NCBI GenBank assembly: GCA_958298945.1
Contig: OY282607.1
Coordinates: forward strand, 35,311,000 to 35,374,999
Direction: 5' to 3'
DNA length: 64,000 bases
From: Atherix ibis
Taxonomy: Eukaryota > Arthropoda > Insecta > Diptera > Athericidae
The notes under the pieces were generated by a model. It saw nothing but the letters and a program-made list of their open reading frames with translations. It searched no databases and was not told where the DNA came from. Below are positions 23,331 through 35,100 of this stretch, in pieces (the first letter of the stretch is position 1; each line of letters starts with the position of its first letter). The position numbers and the translations under genes were made by a program.

Positions 23331-25197
23331 AAACACCATAAATTTATTCTATAGTCTATGATAAATAAACTGGAGTCCAAAAGTATGCGATCTCCTTGAT
23401 AACAGCATATTGTCTAGACAATTTTGGTTAAAATCTTAATAAATCGAAAACCTATATTATTTCTTTAGATGTAACAGTTTTAATATTTTATTATTATTTA
23501 CATTTATGTCCAATTTTTGACACAAGATTACTAAGTCCCCGGTTGTGTCTGTAGCGCGCAAGAATAAATATTACATTTTTATGAAGCTGTTTCGGGAAGT
23601 TCAAGTATTTTACATTTTTACTATTGCCACATTTTACATAAAAAAGAGTGTTCGACAAAAATCAAATCGAGCAAAAAAAAAATTAACTTCAATCAAATTA
23701 AAATTTTACCGCAGTACGAGCAACAAAATTGAAATTGAAATGTCACAATTGAGAGAAAAACAAATTCCATCAGCTCAATACACACACATTTGAGCAATCT
23801 GCATGCAATCTCTGTCAAAATTTCAAAAACTTCACAGTTTTATTCGAATGCACACAACTCCGACTGTTTAACATCGAATTAGATTTTCTTTTAATATTGC
23901 AATTGTAGTTCAAGTACTGGCATACATTTTAGTATTTTGTTATGTTGCAAGATTGTTATTTGACAGTTATAAATAAAGTAAGTGAATGCATTTTATATTA
24001 AATATTATATTGTTGTAGCTATATTAGAAAATTAAATTAAACACAATTTATAATTAATTAATTTTATTGCAATATTGGTTGAATTGGACGAAATTTGTCA
24101 ACTTTTAACAGAATTTACAGTGCAGTTTTCAGTTGACATCGGAATTGTATTCCTACCAATATGCAGAGCTCTACGCTTTATTTAGCATGTTGAATAGAGT
24201 GTAAAAACGATCTAGACAAGTAGAGCGCTATACTGAAAGCCGTTTACACTACAAAAAAAAAAACTCGAAAAAAAAACTCTCGCGTAGAGTCCGCTGTAGA
24301 GTTCTACACTCTCGCTCTACATGGAATTTACCCTTCTTCAGCGGGATTTTTCTTTAACAGAGAATGACAACCATAAAAAGATTTTAAATAATGTTGATAT
24401 TTTTGGAGGGGTGGCAGTTAGAAAACCGTTGCTATGCCCTCAAAATAAATAAAAAACGTTTGTATTGGGCATCATTCCAAAAAAAAACTGGACTTCTGAG
24501 GCTTAAATTAAAGAATATCTGGATAAGCTCGAACGTCAGATTTTCGTATATGTATACGCAATTTTCTGTCTAAATTATCTCAAAAGCGGCGAAAAATCGT
24601 AATGCTTGCATTCTTTTGAGTAGTTTTTTTTATGTAGAAATGACATCCACTGATATCTAGTTTTCTTAATAAAAATTATATTCGTTTTAACTCACTTATC
24701 CAAAGAAAAATATAATTTAAACACGACAGAAGACAACATTTATTTTTTTCGAAGCTTGTGATAATAAATGCAATTGTATTTTACATTTATTATTTATTTT
24801 GTAAATAACAATCAAATATGAAGCGCCTCAATTTTGTAGACTTTCGGAGTTTTAAAACACGCCATTCTCCATGAAATAGTAGCATACCGATGTGCTTGCA
24901 TACTTTTGTTTACATTTAGATAATTATCGCGAAGTGAAAATTAAAGTGCGTTGCAGTGCTTGAGAAAAAAATCTTTCGAAAGTTATGCTGTCTAACGCGA
25001 GGCACGTTGGTGGCTCGATTATGGCTTGGATATTGTTTCTCTGGAGATGAATAGAGAGGAAGGATTCGTTATGCAGTAGGTAAACGATATTAAAAATAGT
25101 TCGAAACTTTGTCGAGATTTTACAACAACAAAAAACCATGGTATTTTGGAAAATATGAAGTAATGCCCATTTACCTGGACTTTAATTCCAATTTAAT
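23331..25197. other. Intergenic stretch with one diverged dispersed repeat
   Basis: About 24,590-24,930 shares ordered blocks with 30,650-31,010: GACATC...CTAGTTTTC, TTTTAACTCA, AAATCAAATAT, TTCTCC..AA.TAGT/GTGG, ACCGA and TTGTTTACATTT. This indicates an old repeat family. Positions 24,140-24,330 contain several TAGAG/CTCTA motifs in both orientations. No gene was recognised. Confidence 0.4.
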
Positions 25198-25717
25198 GCT
25201 AAGGACACACATCTGGTATCGATACTACATTGAATACCATGTATGCCTCAAATAATACCAGCTGAATATCATCTGAAAAAACTGGTACTCTGCGAATATT
25301 CCTGGTATCCATACCATGAATTTTTTCTTAGTTTCCCATACACCAACCTGGTATCTGCACTACTCTATACACGTACCTGGTACTTTTACCGACTTCAGCG
25401 CCATATTTCCATACAATTATTGCAGCGGAAAATAGAGTAGCTAAAAAAATGACGTCGATTTGATTGATTGTTTGGAAAAAGGAAAGTGACATTTTGTTCA
25501 CAGTTCATAATGCGATTTATTTACATTAGTTTGAAAGTGAAAAAAGCTCCTGATAAATAGCTCCAATACGATAACAAGTCTTTCATTTTTTTACCCGGCA
25601 AAAAGCAAAAGTCGAAATGTCAAACTATACCTACCATGAACGGCTTTGTGTCAGGCGTTAGTATTCTGCATGGTATCTCTCTGTTTATGGTGTCGATACC
25701 AGATGTGTGTCTATAGC
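25198..25717. mobile_element. 520-bp MITE with ~28-bp inverted terminal repeats
   Basis: The left end 25198-25225 and the right end 25690-25717 are inverse complements sharing ACACACATCTGGTATCGA with three or four mismatches outside that core. Further GGTATC/GATACC-type motifs recur inside the element. There is no transposase frame; the 65-codon frame at 25243 is incidental. The superfamily is not determinable from the ends alone. Confidence 0.75.
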
Positions 25718-27889
25718 AGAAACAATCCTCCACATGAAACAATATTAAAAATGTAAAAAAATCACATTTTTAATTTTTTTTAAATTTACTATAAAGACTC
25801 TTTATTTGTTTAAAAGCTCTTTAATTTGCTCTTTATTTGTTTAAAAGCTCTTTAAATTGCTTTTCCAGAGATAGACTAGCAATACTTAGAACCGGCTTCG
25901 TGCGTTTTATGCTCCAAAGAGATATTTAAAAGCGTAATATTAGGAACTCACACAAAATTGATAGCATCCCCTTTCAGAAAATTCAGTTATGCACAAAAAT
26001 ATTCATTTACGGTTGATTATAAAATATTACACACGACTTGATTTCTCAAAATAGTAAAAGTACACAGAATCAATCACAAAATCGCATGGAAATGCAGATG
26101 TGTCTACAGAACATATGCAGATATTTTGTTGGTTTGTTAGTTTTTTTTTACACAAAAAAAAAGGATAATTTTAATGTCAGCACAAAAAGAAAACAAATAA
26201 AAACGCACAAATTGTGTATATATTTTCAAACGCATCTTTTATTTATTATGATTCAGACAAAATCTTACAATTTCTGACTGCCCATACATGTTTTTTTTTT
26301 TGTTTATATTAATTTGTAAATTTTCGGCAATACAATTTTATAAATTCTTTTTTATAGAAATTTTTCTCGGATTTAACTGTGATTTGAGTGGCTAATTTTT
26401 GAAAATTTATTTATGTTTTATTTTTACTTTTAATCGAATACATAAGAGAAATTTTGTAAAACTTCATTCAAAATTTTCAATTCATTCAATATGATATCTA
26501 AGTATAGTATATGATAAATTTATGCATATTAACTTATTTTTATATTTTTATTCAATTATTGATTCTATTTTGTTTAAATTTTATCTCATTTTTTTTCTGA
26601 ATATTCATTAATTATTTTCGTCCTCTTCAGTATACTTGCTTTCCATTTCCGAAGGTGAAACACTGTTTATATATAATTTGTTATTTTTTTTATTTTAATT
26701 ATATTTTATTTATTCATAATATTTAAGTTAATTATTATTATTGTTTTTTTTTTAAAGTTATTATTATTTTTATTTATGTTTTGAAGGGAATTTTTTTTAA
26801 TTAAAAATTATATAAACGCTGTTTATTTCTTAATCAAATTATGTATGTGTGTATTATCCTTTTATTTATTTGTTTTTATATTAAAATTATTAATTTTATT
26901 GAGATGTTAATATTAGAAATAAAAATAATTTTTTATGACAAAAAAATTCTTAAAAAAATTAAAAAAATATTGTTTATTTTTTCTTTAAAAAGGTTAAAGT
27001 ATAATTTATAAATTTTTTATTGTTTTTTGTTTATAGATATTTTGTATTATTATTTTTTCTTTTTTATAAGCATGTGTTTATTTTTATCGCATATATAACA
27101 TTATATTCTGTATTTATGCTTTAATAAAAAAAAAATTTAAAAAAAATTAAATTACAAAGGGTATTATTATCTTATAATATTGGTTTTATTCAAATTACTT
27201 AATAGAATTTAATAGATCATACTACCTTTTTTTATATTATTTGTCTTTAACAATAATTAAATACCCTTTTTAAATAAATATGAGTCATTATTCTGTTTAA
27301 CATTTTCACATAAACATCAAATTATCTAATAAAACAGAGACATTTTTACAATTGCTTTTTTTTTTGTATATTATTTTTGTTTATATAATTTTAAATTTTA
27401 AAAGCATATATAAAAATTGATTTGAAGAAAAAAATGTACAAAAAATCCTTGCATTTTTTGATATTTTTTGTTAGATTTTTTTACTGTTCATTGTATAAAC
27501 TTTTGTAAAATATTTTTGAAGAAAAGAGAAAGATTTTAGCATAATTTTTTTTGATTATTTTTATAATTATTATTTAAAAGAGGGAAATCTGGATAAATAT
27601 AAGAAAAACGTCAAACTTTTTAATTTTTTTTATAAAACTAAAGCAATTTTATTTATAGCAACTAAAAAAAAAAATTTTTAATTTTTATTATATTCTTTAC
27701 TTTATATTAATAATCATCAATTCTATTATTAATAATATTTGTAAAGAAGTGTTAGTATTTTTTATTTGCTTGAAGAACAACACTAATATTTTCTTTTTAA
27801 TAATTTATTATCCATCTATTGTACCAAGGTGGCACTTGTTTAATTTGAGGTTTGCCATTTTAGATTATGGGTCGTTAAAATTGTAAAAA

Positions 27890-28340
27890 CTTTCAATAAA
27901 CGTGGTGATTCTACTGTGACAATAATGGGGCTCTGAAAATACACGAGTAATTGTAAAGAAGCCATTGTATCCACGAAAAGTGACTGTCTGGTGTGCATTT
28001 TGGTCTGAAGGTGTCATTGGCCCTTATTTTCTTCAAAACGAAGTAGCATCAAGTGATCTCTTTTTTTTTATCTTAATCTCAAAATTTTAATCTGGATTAT
28101 ATGTGGTTTCGACAACGCGGCGCCACAAACCAAACAACATATCGTGTTATTGCTGACAAGCTTTAAACTTGTCAGCAAAAACATGATATGTTTTAATACT
28201 ACTAGTATTTAAATACCAACAACAACCATCAAATAATGGTGGAATTACAGCCCGAAATGTGTGAGAAATCATCGAGAATCACCTTAAAAGGATCGATTCC
28301 TGGCAAAAAGTCTCGTTATATTTCATGCATAATAGTAAGA
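27890..28340 (+). pseudogene. Tc1/mariner-superfamily transposase remnant
   Basis: Frames give ENTRVIVKKPLYPRKVTVWC then AFWSEGVIGPYFLQNEVAS, LDYMWFRQRGATNQTTYRVI and ADKL. The end is PEMCEKSSRIT followed by LKRIDSWQK-like sequence. These match H-P-x-K-V-T-V-W-C-G-x-x-x-x-G-I-I-G-P-Y-F-F and W-F-Q-Q-D-G-A-T-x-H-T of the same transposase group as 19100-19965. The second catalytic Asp is replaced (RQRGAT). The middle carries a large palindrome. Confidence 0.7.
28136..28192. repeat. 57-bp imperfect palindrome inside the transposase remnant
   Basis: The core TGCTGACAAG / CTTGTCAGCA (28151-28177) is extended outward by AACATATC / GATATGTT with few mismatches. The duplicated arm replaces family sequence after ADKL. 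Confidence 0.75.
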
Positions 28341-28399
28341 TCCAAGCAAATATAATGAGTCAAAAACTTTATCGAAAGTTAAATTTAAAATGTGTTTTA

Positions 28400-31285
28400 T
28401 TGTAATTTTTGTCTCTCAATCATAAATTGGAGACTACCCTTTAGAAACAAAAAAGACAATAATTACCCTCCATCAAACACTAAATTATGATTTATTGAAT
28501 TTAGTTACTTTTCTGTTTATTTTTTATTATAATAAATATATATATTTTTTTATCAATTTTTGTTTTTATACTATAATAAAAAGTTAAATTAGTTTTTTTA
28601 TGTGTTTTTTTTTCAATATACTTTAAGTACAAAATAAATGACACCACACACATACATTTTTTTATTACGATTATTATTATCGCATTTCTATATATTCTAA
28701 AAATACAAATACTTATTTATTTTTGTGTATAAGGTATATTTTGATAATTATATTCATTTGAACATATGTATAGTAAAATTTTATTTAAAAGAAAAAATAA
28801 TAAATTAATTTGTTTATATTAAAAATGAGAGAGTTTAACATTTTCTTTCTATTGTATTTAAAACATCAAACTGACCTTATCTATTCTGACGCTATCCCAA
28901 CTAAGTCCATAAATGTAATAAATTCGACAAATTTTCAAAGTACAATACATAAAAAATCTTTATTTGATTTTAATTAATTTTTTGAATAACATCATCCACC
29001 AAGCGCTGTATCTAATTTTTATCGAATAATGTGCTTCCTTCACTGACTAACTAATCATAATTGCCTGTCAAGCTTAACTTTAAACATTTTATTTCCAATT
29101 AATTAATATTAAAATTTCATTTTAATCATATCCACTGTGTAATTATAATAAAGAATTATTAGGAAAAAAACATAAAGTGTAATTATAATTAAAAATTGTT
29201 AAGAAAAATGTATAAAATAAAGCACATATGAGAACGTGTTTCAAGTAGAATGTATATTATTTTTTTCTCTGTTTGTGAAAATATGTGTTTAGAAAGCTTT
29301 TTCTAAAAATATATATTATTTATGAATATTTTTCATAAATTTTCTTTTCTTCCTTCAAAATTAACTAAAAAGGTAGAACTTTAATCTTGTTCGTAAAACC
29401 TATCTCTGATCAGAAGAAATTTTATTTTCAATAAAGAACAATAATTATCATAAAAAATAATAATAATATTCCTTTTTACAAGATCATCTGTGAGCAAATC
29501 TAGTAAAAAGAAAATCAAAATATTAAAAAAAAACATTTATTAAATTATTTGTAATTAAAATAATAAAAAAAAAATTAAAAATTAACAAATACTATTCACT
29601 TTAAGCGTCGATTTATCGAAATCTTTCAGGTTTTTCTTACTAGTTAATTTATAAAGTTTTATTTGCTTTTTATGTATTCTATTTAAACAAATTTTTTTTG
29701 TATATTTAATTAATATGTATTTTTTTTCTTTAATGACAGCAATAATAATAATATAATAATAATTATAGATTTTTTGTAATAATTTATCTTATTTCCATCA
29801 TTTGTATTAATATAAGAGATTATATATTATTATTAACTTTCTAAAACTTTTAAATGATTATTTTTTCCTGCACTTGCTTTAACAATATTTATTGTTTACA
29901 AAGGGATTTCGTTTATAAGAGTACGGGGGAAAATACAAATAAATAAAAAATGTCTATTAACCTTTTCTATATGGGTACGTATTCTTACATATTATAACTA
30001 TATAAAATGCTGTTAAAAGTTTGCGAAATTTAATGAATATTTTATATAGGAAAATTCCAACAAAAAAAATCTACCGCAAAACATTCAGATAAAAACAAAT
30101 ATTTCATGATTTTTTTATATTTTTCAAGTATAATATATTTTGAATAAAAAATTTTTACTTTTATTCAATTAATATCAAAATCTTTTAAAAATTTTATTAA
30201 AAAATTTAAAAAAGAGGCAAAAACCAAATCGATTTTCTATTGTAAACGTTTTAATACTACTTACTATATGTATATATGTGCACGGTAATATTTACGAAAT
30301 TTTCTGGCGATTATCGAATTAATTAATCGATAATTTGTCGTAAAAAATATATTATAATATTTAGTTATTTATTATTATTATACATAGAAAATATTTTATT
30401 GTTTAATTTTTTATTTGCGAATGAATATCAGAGTCACCTCAATGAGTTAACAATTTAGTCCAGATCGCACGATCGTGAATTCTTAGTCACTACACAAACC
30501 ACTTTTTTGCAAGTATATTTTAACCGTTCTCTTGGGTATTGTTACATATTCTCCACAAAGAAGACGATGAATAATGTGTATTTTATCCTTAAATTAATGA
30601 ACTACTGGTTAGGAGCTTTCGCCATAATTTATCAAATAGTGCACGTTATTTTGTGTTGCCATATTTTTCTTCCTGGCGGCAATAAACCGAACAACGATCA
30701 TATTTATGTGTAGAATTTTTTGTGGAGATATGACATCTAGTTTTCGTAATGGAACTTTTCTGAATTCGAAAGCATTATTTGTTGACATTTTAACTCATTA
30801 ATTTCAAAAAGACAATATAAATCAAATATAACGAAAGTCCATATTTGTAATTTTAGAATATTTTAAAAAGTTTGAAAATGTTATTTTGTAATTTTAGAAT
30901 ATATAAAAAGTTTGAAAATGTTATTCTCCGTAAAGTGGTGAAATACCGAACATTGTGCATATACAAGCCTTGTTTACATTTTTAATTTTTAGATATCGAA
31001 AAATTGAATTTCAAGTTTGTTTGTTTGTACTTAAGGACTCTGAGAGGCAGTTAGGTTGCGACACAAGTATAAGGCCATTTGACAATTCCTTGTTTTGTGT
31101 AGCTTTTCTTAAAAAAAAAAACAACAGGCTGTTAGTGAATTGGGGGTGAGATTCGGAAATTGTTAAATTTTGTGGAGCATATTTAAATGATTAAAAAAAT
31201 CAAATAGTAGACTTGGGAAAGGATTTATTGGTTCTAGGAGACCCATAATGGTCGGAATCCTATTCAAGAAAAAATTCTGGGTAAT
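28400..31285. other. AT-rich stretch with a diverged repeat and a local tandem duplication
   Basis: About 30,650-31,010 is the partner of the diverged repeat at 24,590-24,930. Within it TTTTAGAATAT...AAAAAGTTTGAAAATGTTATT is duplicated in tandem with a period of about 42 bp (30,845-30,925), a difference from the other copy. Nothing else was recognised. Confidence 0.4.
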
Positions 31286-31593
31286 GCCTGGTATGCAGCT
31301 CGAGCGAAGATAAATTTTAACGCGATCTCCACTACTCTCTCATTTAGCGCAGCTAAACGAGCGTGAAACACAAACGTCAAAATTTAGCTAGCATTTATCT
31401 TTGATTATTGTTCCGTGCATTTAATTGTAGCGAAAACCAAAGTGAAATCGCGTGGAGACTTGTCAATGGAGACTTTGTTTTCACTCTCGAGCTGCGTACT
31501 GCCCGGCGAAATCGTGAGCTAAATTTTTCGTTTTCGATTTAGCTAGCTAAAAATCGTATGAAAATTTATCTTAGCTCGAGCTGCATACCAGGC
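31286..31593. mobile_element. 308-bp MITE with 33-bp inverted terminal repeats
   Basis: The left end 31286-31318 (GCCTGGTATGCAGCTCGAGC...) and right end 31561-31593 are inverse complements with a single mismatch. Just outside are TAAT (left) and TTTA (right), so a TA target duplication is possible (31282-31283 and 31596-31597). The interior holds repeated TTTAGCTAGC-like motifs in both orientations and no coding frame. Confidence 0.85.
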
Positions 31594-31969
31594 TTTAGAT
31601 GATATTTACTAAAAATATGGATATTGATGAGTTCAAGGGCACAGGAGTGGCATGAAGAACAAAGAGGAAATCATGTCCAATTCGAATGTTGAAAAGTTTC
31701 ATTGTCCAGAATATCGGAATGCCAGTTGATAAAATTGATTTGTTGATTCTTGGCTGATGAGTAAAAAACTTATTGCATGACTTTTTTTTACAGTAAACAA
31801 ATGTGGTACATATCTTGTGCGTTAACATTAAATATGGACTAATTGCCCACAGCTCGCCATGGAAAAAAAAGCTAGTCGATAGAAAAACGCGCTGTACTCA
31901 ATATATGAATGTTTAATGTTCTTTGAAATTAATTAGAATGAGAAGAAAAGTGAGTTTTGGAAATTACTG

Positions 31970-32073
31970 TAGAATCCTGCCTCAGTGGGATGCCACGACT
32001 ACATGGATGGTAGTCTAGTACGCTAACGACTGTGCTACAGCTACAGGGCCGGTTCAGTTCTATTTTTTTTTTT
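31970..32073 (-). repeat. tRNA-derived SINE-like sequence
   Basis: Read on the minus strand from 32050: GGCCCTGTAGCTGTAGCACA, then GTCGTTAGCG, resembling a tRNA acceptor/D-arm and box A (TAGC-CA-GTCG-TTAG). About 40 bp later GTGGCATCCCACTGAGGCAG resembles a decayed box B. It is not a functional tRNA because the anticodon and acceptor stems do not pair convincingly. A 12-14 nt A run (minus strand) lies just upstream. Confidence 0.4.
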
Positions 32074-32094
32074 TTAGAGTTCTGATTATAGAGG

Positions 32095-32165
32095 TTTAGT
32101 AATTTGACTGTGGTGGCGTTGCAATAAAAGGAGGCAGAATACAGTCTCTCCATGGTACTCTATGA
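32095..32165 (-). repeat. Dispersed repeat, copy 2
   Basis: The minus strand reads GAGTACCATGGAGAGACTGT, then CCTTTTATTGCAACGCCACC and ACAGTCAA, matching 23245-23330. It has no hairpin left arm. Confidence 0.7.
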
Positions 32166-35100
32166 AATTACCACACCTTTATTTGTAAATTCACCAACCA
32201 ATAGAGTTAACAAGGACTTTAAGCTTATGTATACACCATTTTGAAATTCTAATTTGTGTAATTCTGACCGTGATTCAAAAAATAAATATTTTGTTATAAA
32301 ATAACAAATCGTTCAAATATAATAAGAAAATAATTTTAAAAAAAAAACGAAATTCAACCGAATATTTCCAAAAAACCGATTAACATGATATAATTTTTAA
32401 GGCATATTTTATAAATACTAATTATTAACAATTTGAAAAATATGCCTTTCGCCTATTTTTTCCCATATGGATATTTTTTAAAAAAAAATATTTTCATTAC
32501 GTGATTTATTTTAATGAATTAATAAATAAAAAAAAATATCCTAATACTAATTTTTAATTGCATATATATATTATAGATAAACTGTGTATATTTGTGTATG
32601 TATCGATTTAAAATATAAATAATATATTTTTCGTTATAAAGAAGCAAAATTAACGATTATTTTTTACACTTTTACAACAATATTATAATTATTTTTTGCA
32701 TTTTATTCTCCCCCTTTTCTTAAATATTGAATGAAAGTATACTTTTTTGTTATTAAATTAATTAGTAGTAATCATCATCATCATAAGCTAAATTTTATTC
32801 TCTCATTATTATTTCTAACAATTTTTTTTTAATTTTTATTTTTCAATTTATGTATTTTTATTACTGTTATGTTACTAAACACTTATTATTATGTTATTCA
32901 AATTAAAAAAAAGGATAAAACAGAGAAAATAATAATTGCAAAAATACATACATAAGCAATATTTTTTATTATATTTTAAAATGTGTTTACCAATTTAACT
33001 TTGATTTAACAATTATTTTTTTTGTTTTTTTTTTTTATAACATTTTAAATTTTTAATCAACACCAAGTTTTTACTTTTTTGTTTGTTTTTAAGATTGAGT
33101 CTGAGTGCTTCTAATATATACGTACTGTATATGTATGCAATATTATTTTTTTAATTATTATTCATAATTAATTTAACCTTTCGCTAAAAAAAATATATCA
33201 AAAGAAAAACCTTTAAAATGGATAGTATCATTTTTTTTAATAAAAATTGACATTTCTTTTTCCGTTTGTATTTACATATTTTAATGAAAATACATAATAT
33301 TTTTGCATAAAATTGATTCTTTGCCATTTTTATTATTAAAAAATGGATAGTATTAAGAATGAAAAGTTTCAAAACAATTTCATTAAATTTTAGTACAGTT
33401 GGAAAATAGAAATCCAATAATTGTACTCCAATTTTTCTCATTTTAAAATTTTAAGGTTATCTTTAATGGGATTTTCATTCCTTTGAAAATGTTTCGAATT
33501 TTTTTTTTAATACAAAAATAAAACAGAAAAACACATTCATTTTTAAGAATACATCAAAATTAAAAAAAAATCATCAAACATTTTAAAAAAAAGACTAATC
33601 TATTCAAAATTAAATTATTTTCAATAGTTTTCTTTTCTTTAAGGATTTTTTATTATTTAATAAAAAAAAACAAATCCTGTTTTATCCTTTTCTACATTCT
33701 AATTTTTTTTTCTGCTGTTGCTATACTTATTAATTTATGTATGTATTTATTTAAGAATAAAGATAAATGTAGGTGCTTTTTTTTAGTAGTTTTTATTATT
33801 TGCAAAAGGTAATATTATTATATATATAATTTATCTTTTTCAATCTATTATCATTCCTTTAGAAATATAATATTGTAGTACTTTTTATTTAATATTGTTT
33901 TTTTATTATGAATAATATTTTTACATATTATTTTTTTTTAATGAAATTCATTTCACAATTTTTATTTCTATTTTCCATATTAACATAAAATTAATGTAAT
34001 TTTTTCTAAGATATTAAAAGGAAAATTAAATTAAAAAGCTTTTTTCTCATTTAACAGTGATAGATTCCCATATCAGTGGAGAATTATTGATTTCTTAATT
34101 ATTTTAACAGCTTGTTTATTTAATTCTAATATTAATTAGATGTTAAGTTGAATGTAATTTATTATTTTTATATTCAATTTCAATGAAAGCAAAATCTAAA
34201 CAAAAACAATGGAATTAATAAGAAAAAATTCAATCATTAAATAAATTTAAATATTCGTTTAACATTAAAGTTTAATTCTCCTCTTTTATTTACCTCATCT
34301 TTTTATATTTCTATTGTAATTCTTATAGTTTTTTTATTGAATATAAAAAAAAACCGTTATTAAAAATGCGGATTCTTTAAATAGAAAGATAATATCTGAT
34401 TTAATTTAAAAAATTTCATTTTCATTTATATTTAATCATAAAAGATTTCAGTTAAATTAGATAAGTGGTTATTATTTTTCGTTATTAAATACATGTTTTT
34501 GATTTAAAAATGTTTGTGTTTTTTTTCAGTTGTTATTTAGTTTTTTTTTTATCCTCTTACATTATTTCTTATACAAATTAATAATTAATTACTTTCTTTA
34601 GTATTTTTGATTTTTCTATTGAAAGTTATCCTTCTTGATATATTTTCTTTTCTTTTTGTATTATTATGTTATTTTAATTTTCAAAAAATTTGTATTTATT
34701 TTTTAAAATACGTATAGTTTATATTTATCTAAATTATCTTGATCTACGAAGTATGTATTTCTTAGATTATTTAATAATATCCTGTCTATAGAAAAGGCGA
34801 AACAAAATTATATACGCTGCATTTTTATATTTTTATTTTATTATTTAAAACATTATCTTTCATCCAGTTTATTTAATTGGTTTATTAAGCCCCGTTTATT
34901 TATTTAAATCAATTTTAATTTGGTTTTTTTTTTATATTTATACCATTTTTGTTATTATTTATACCATTGTTTTTTATATGAAGATCTCTTTATATGAAGC
35001 TCACTGTTGTGAAAAGTTTGTAAAATAATTTATTTTGAAAAAAATTTTATTTTTAAAATATAAATTTTTTGAATTGTTTTTTTTTCTTTTTTACTTATGT

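Noticed and set aside
31976..32050. Functional tRNA gene on the minus strand
   Set aside because: Only box A-like sequence is good; box B is decayed and the acceptor and anticodon stems do not pair.
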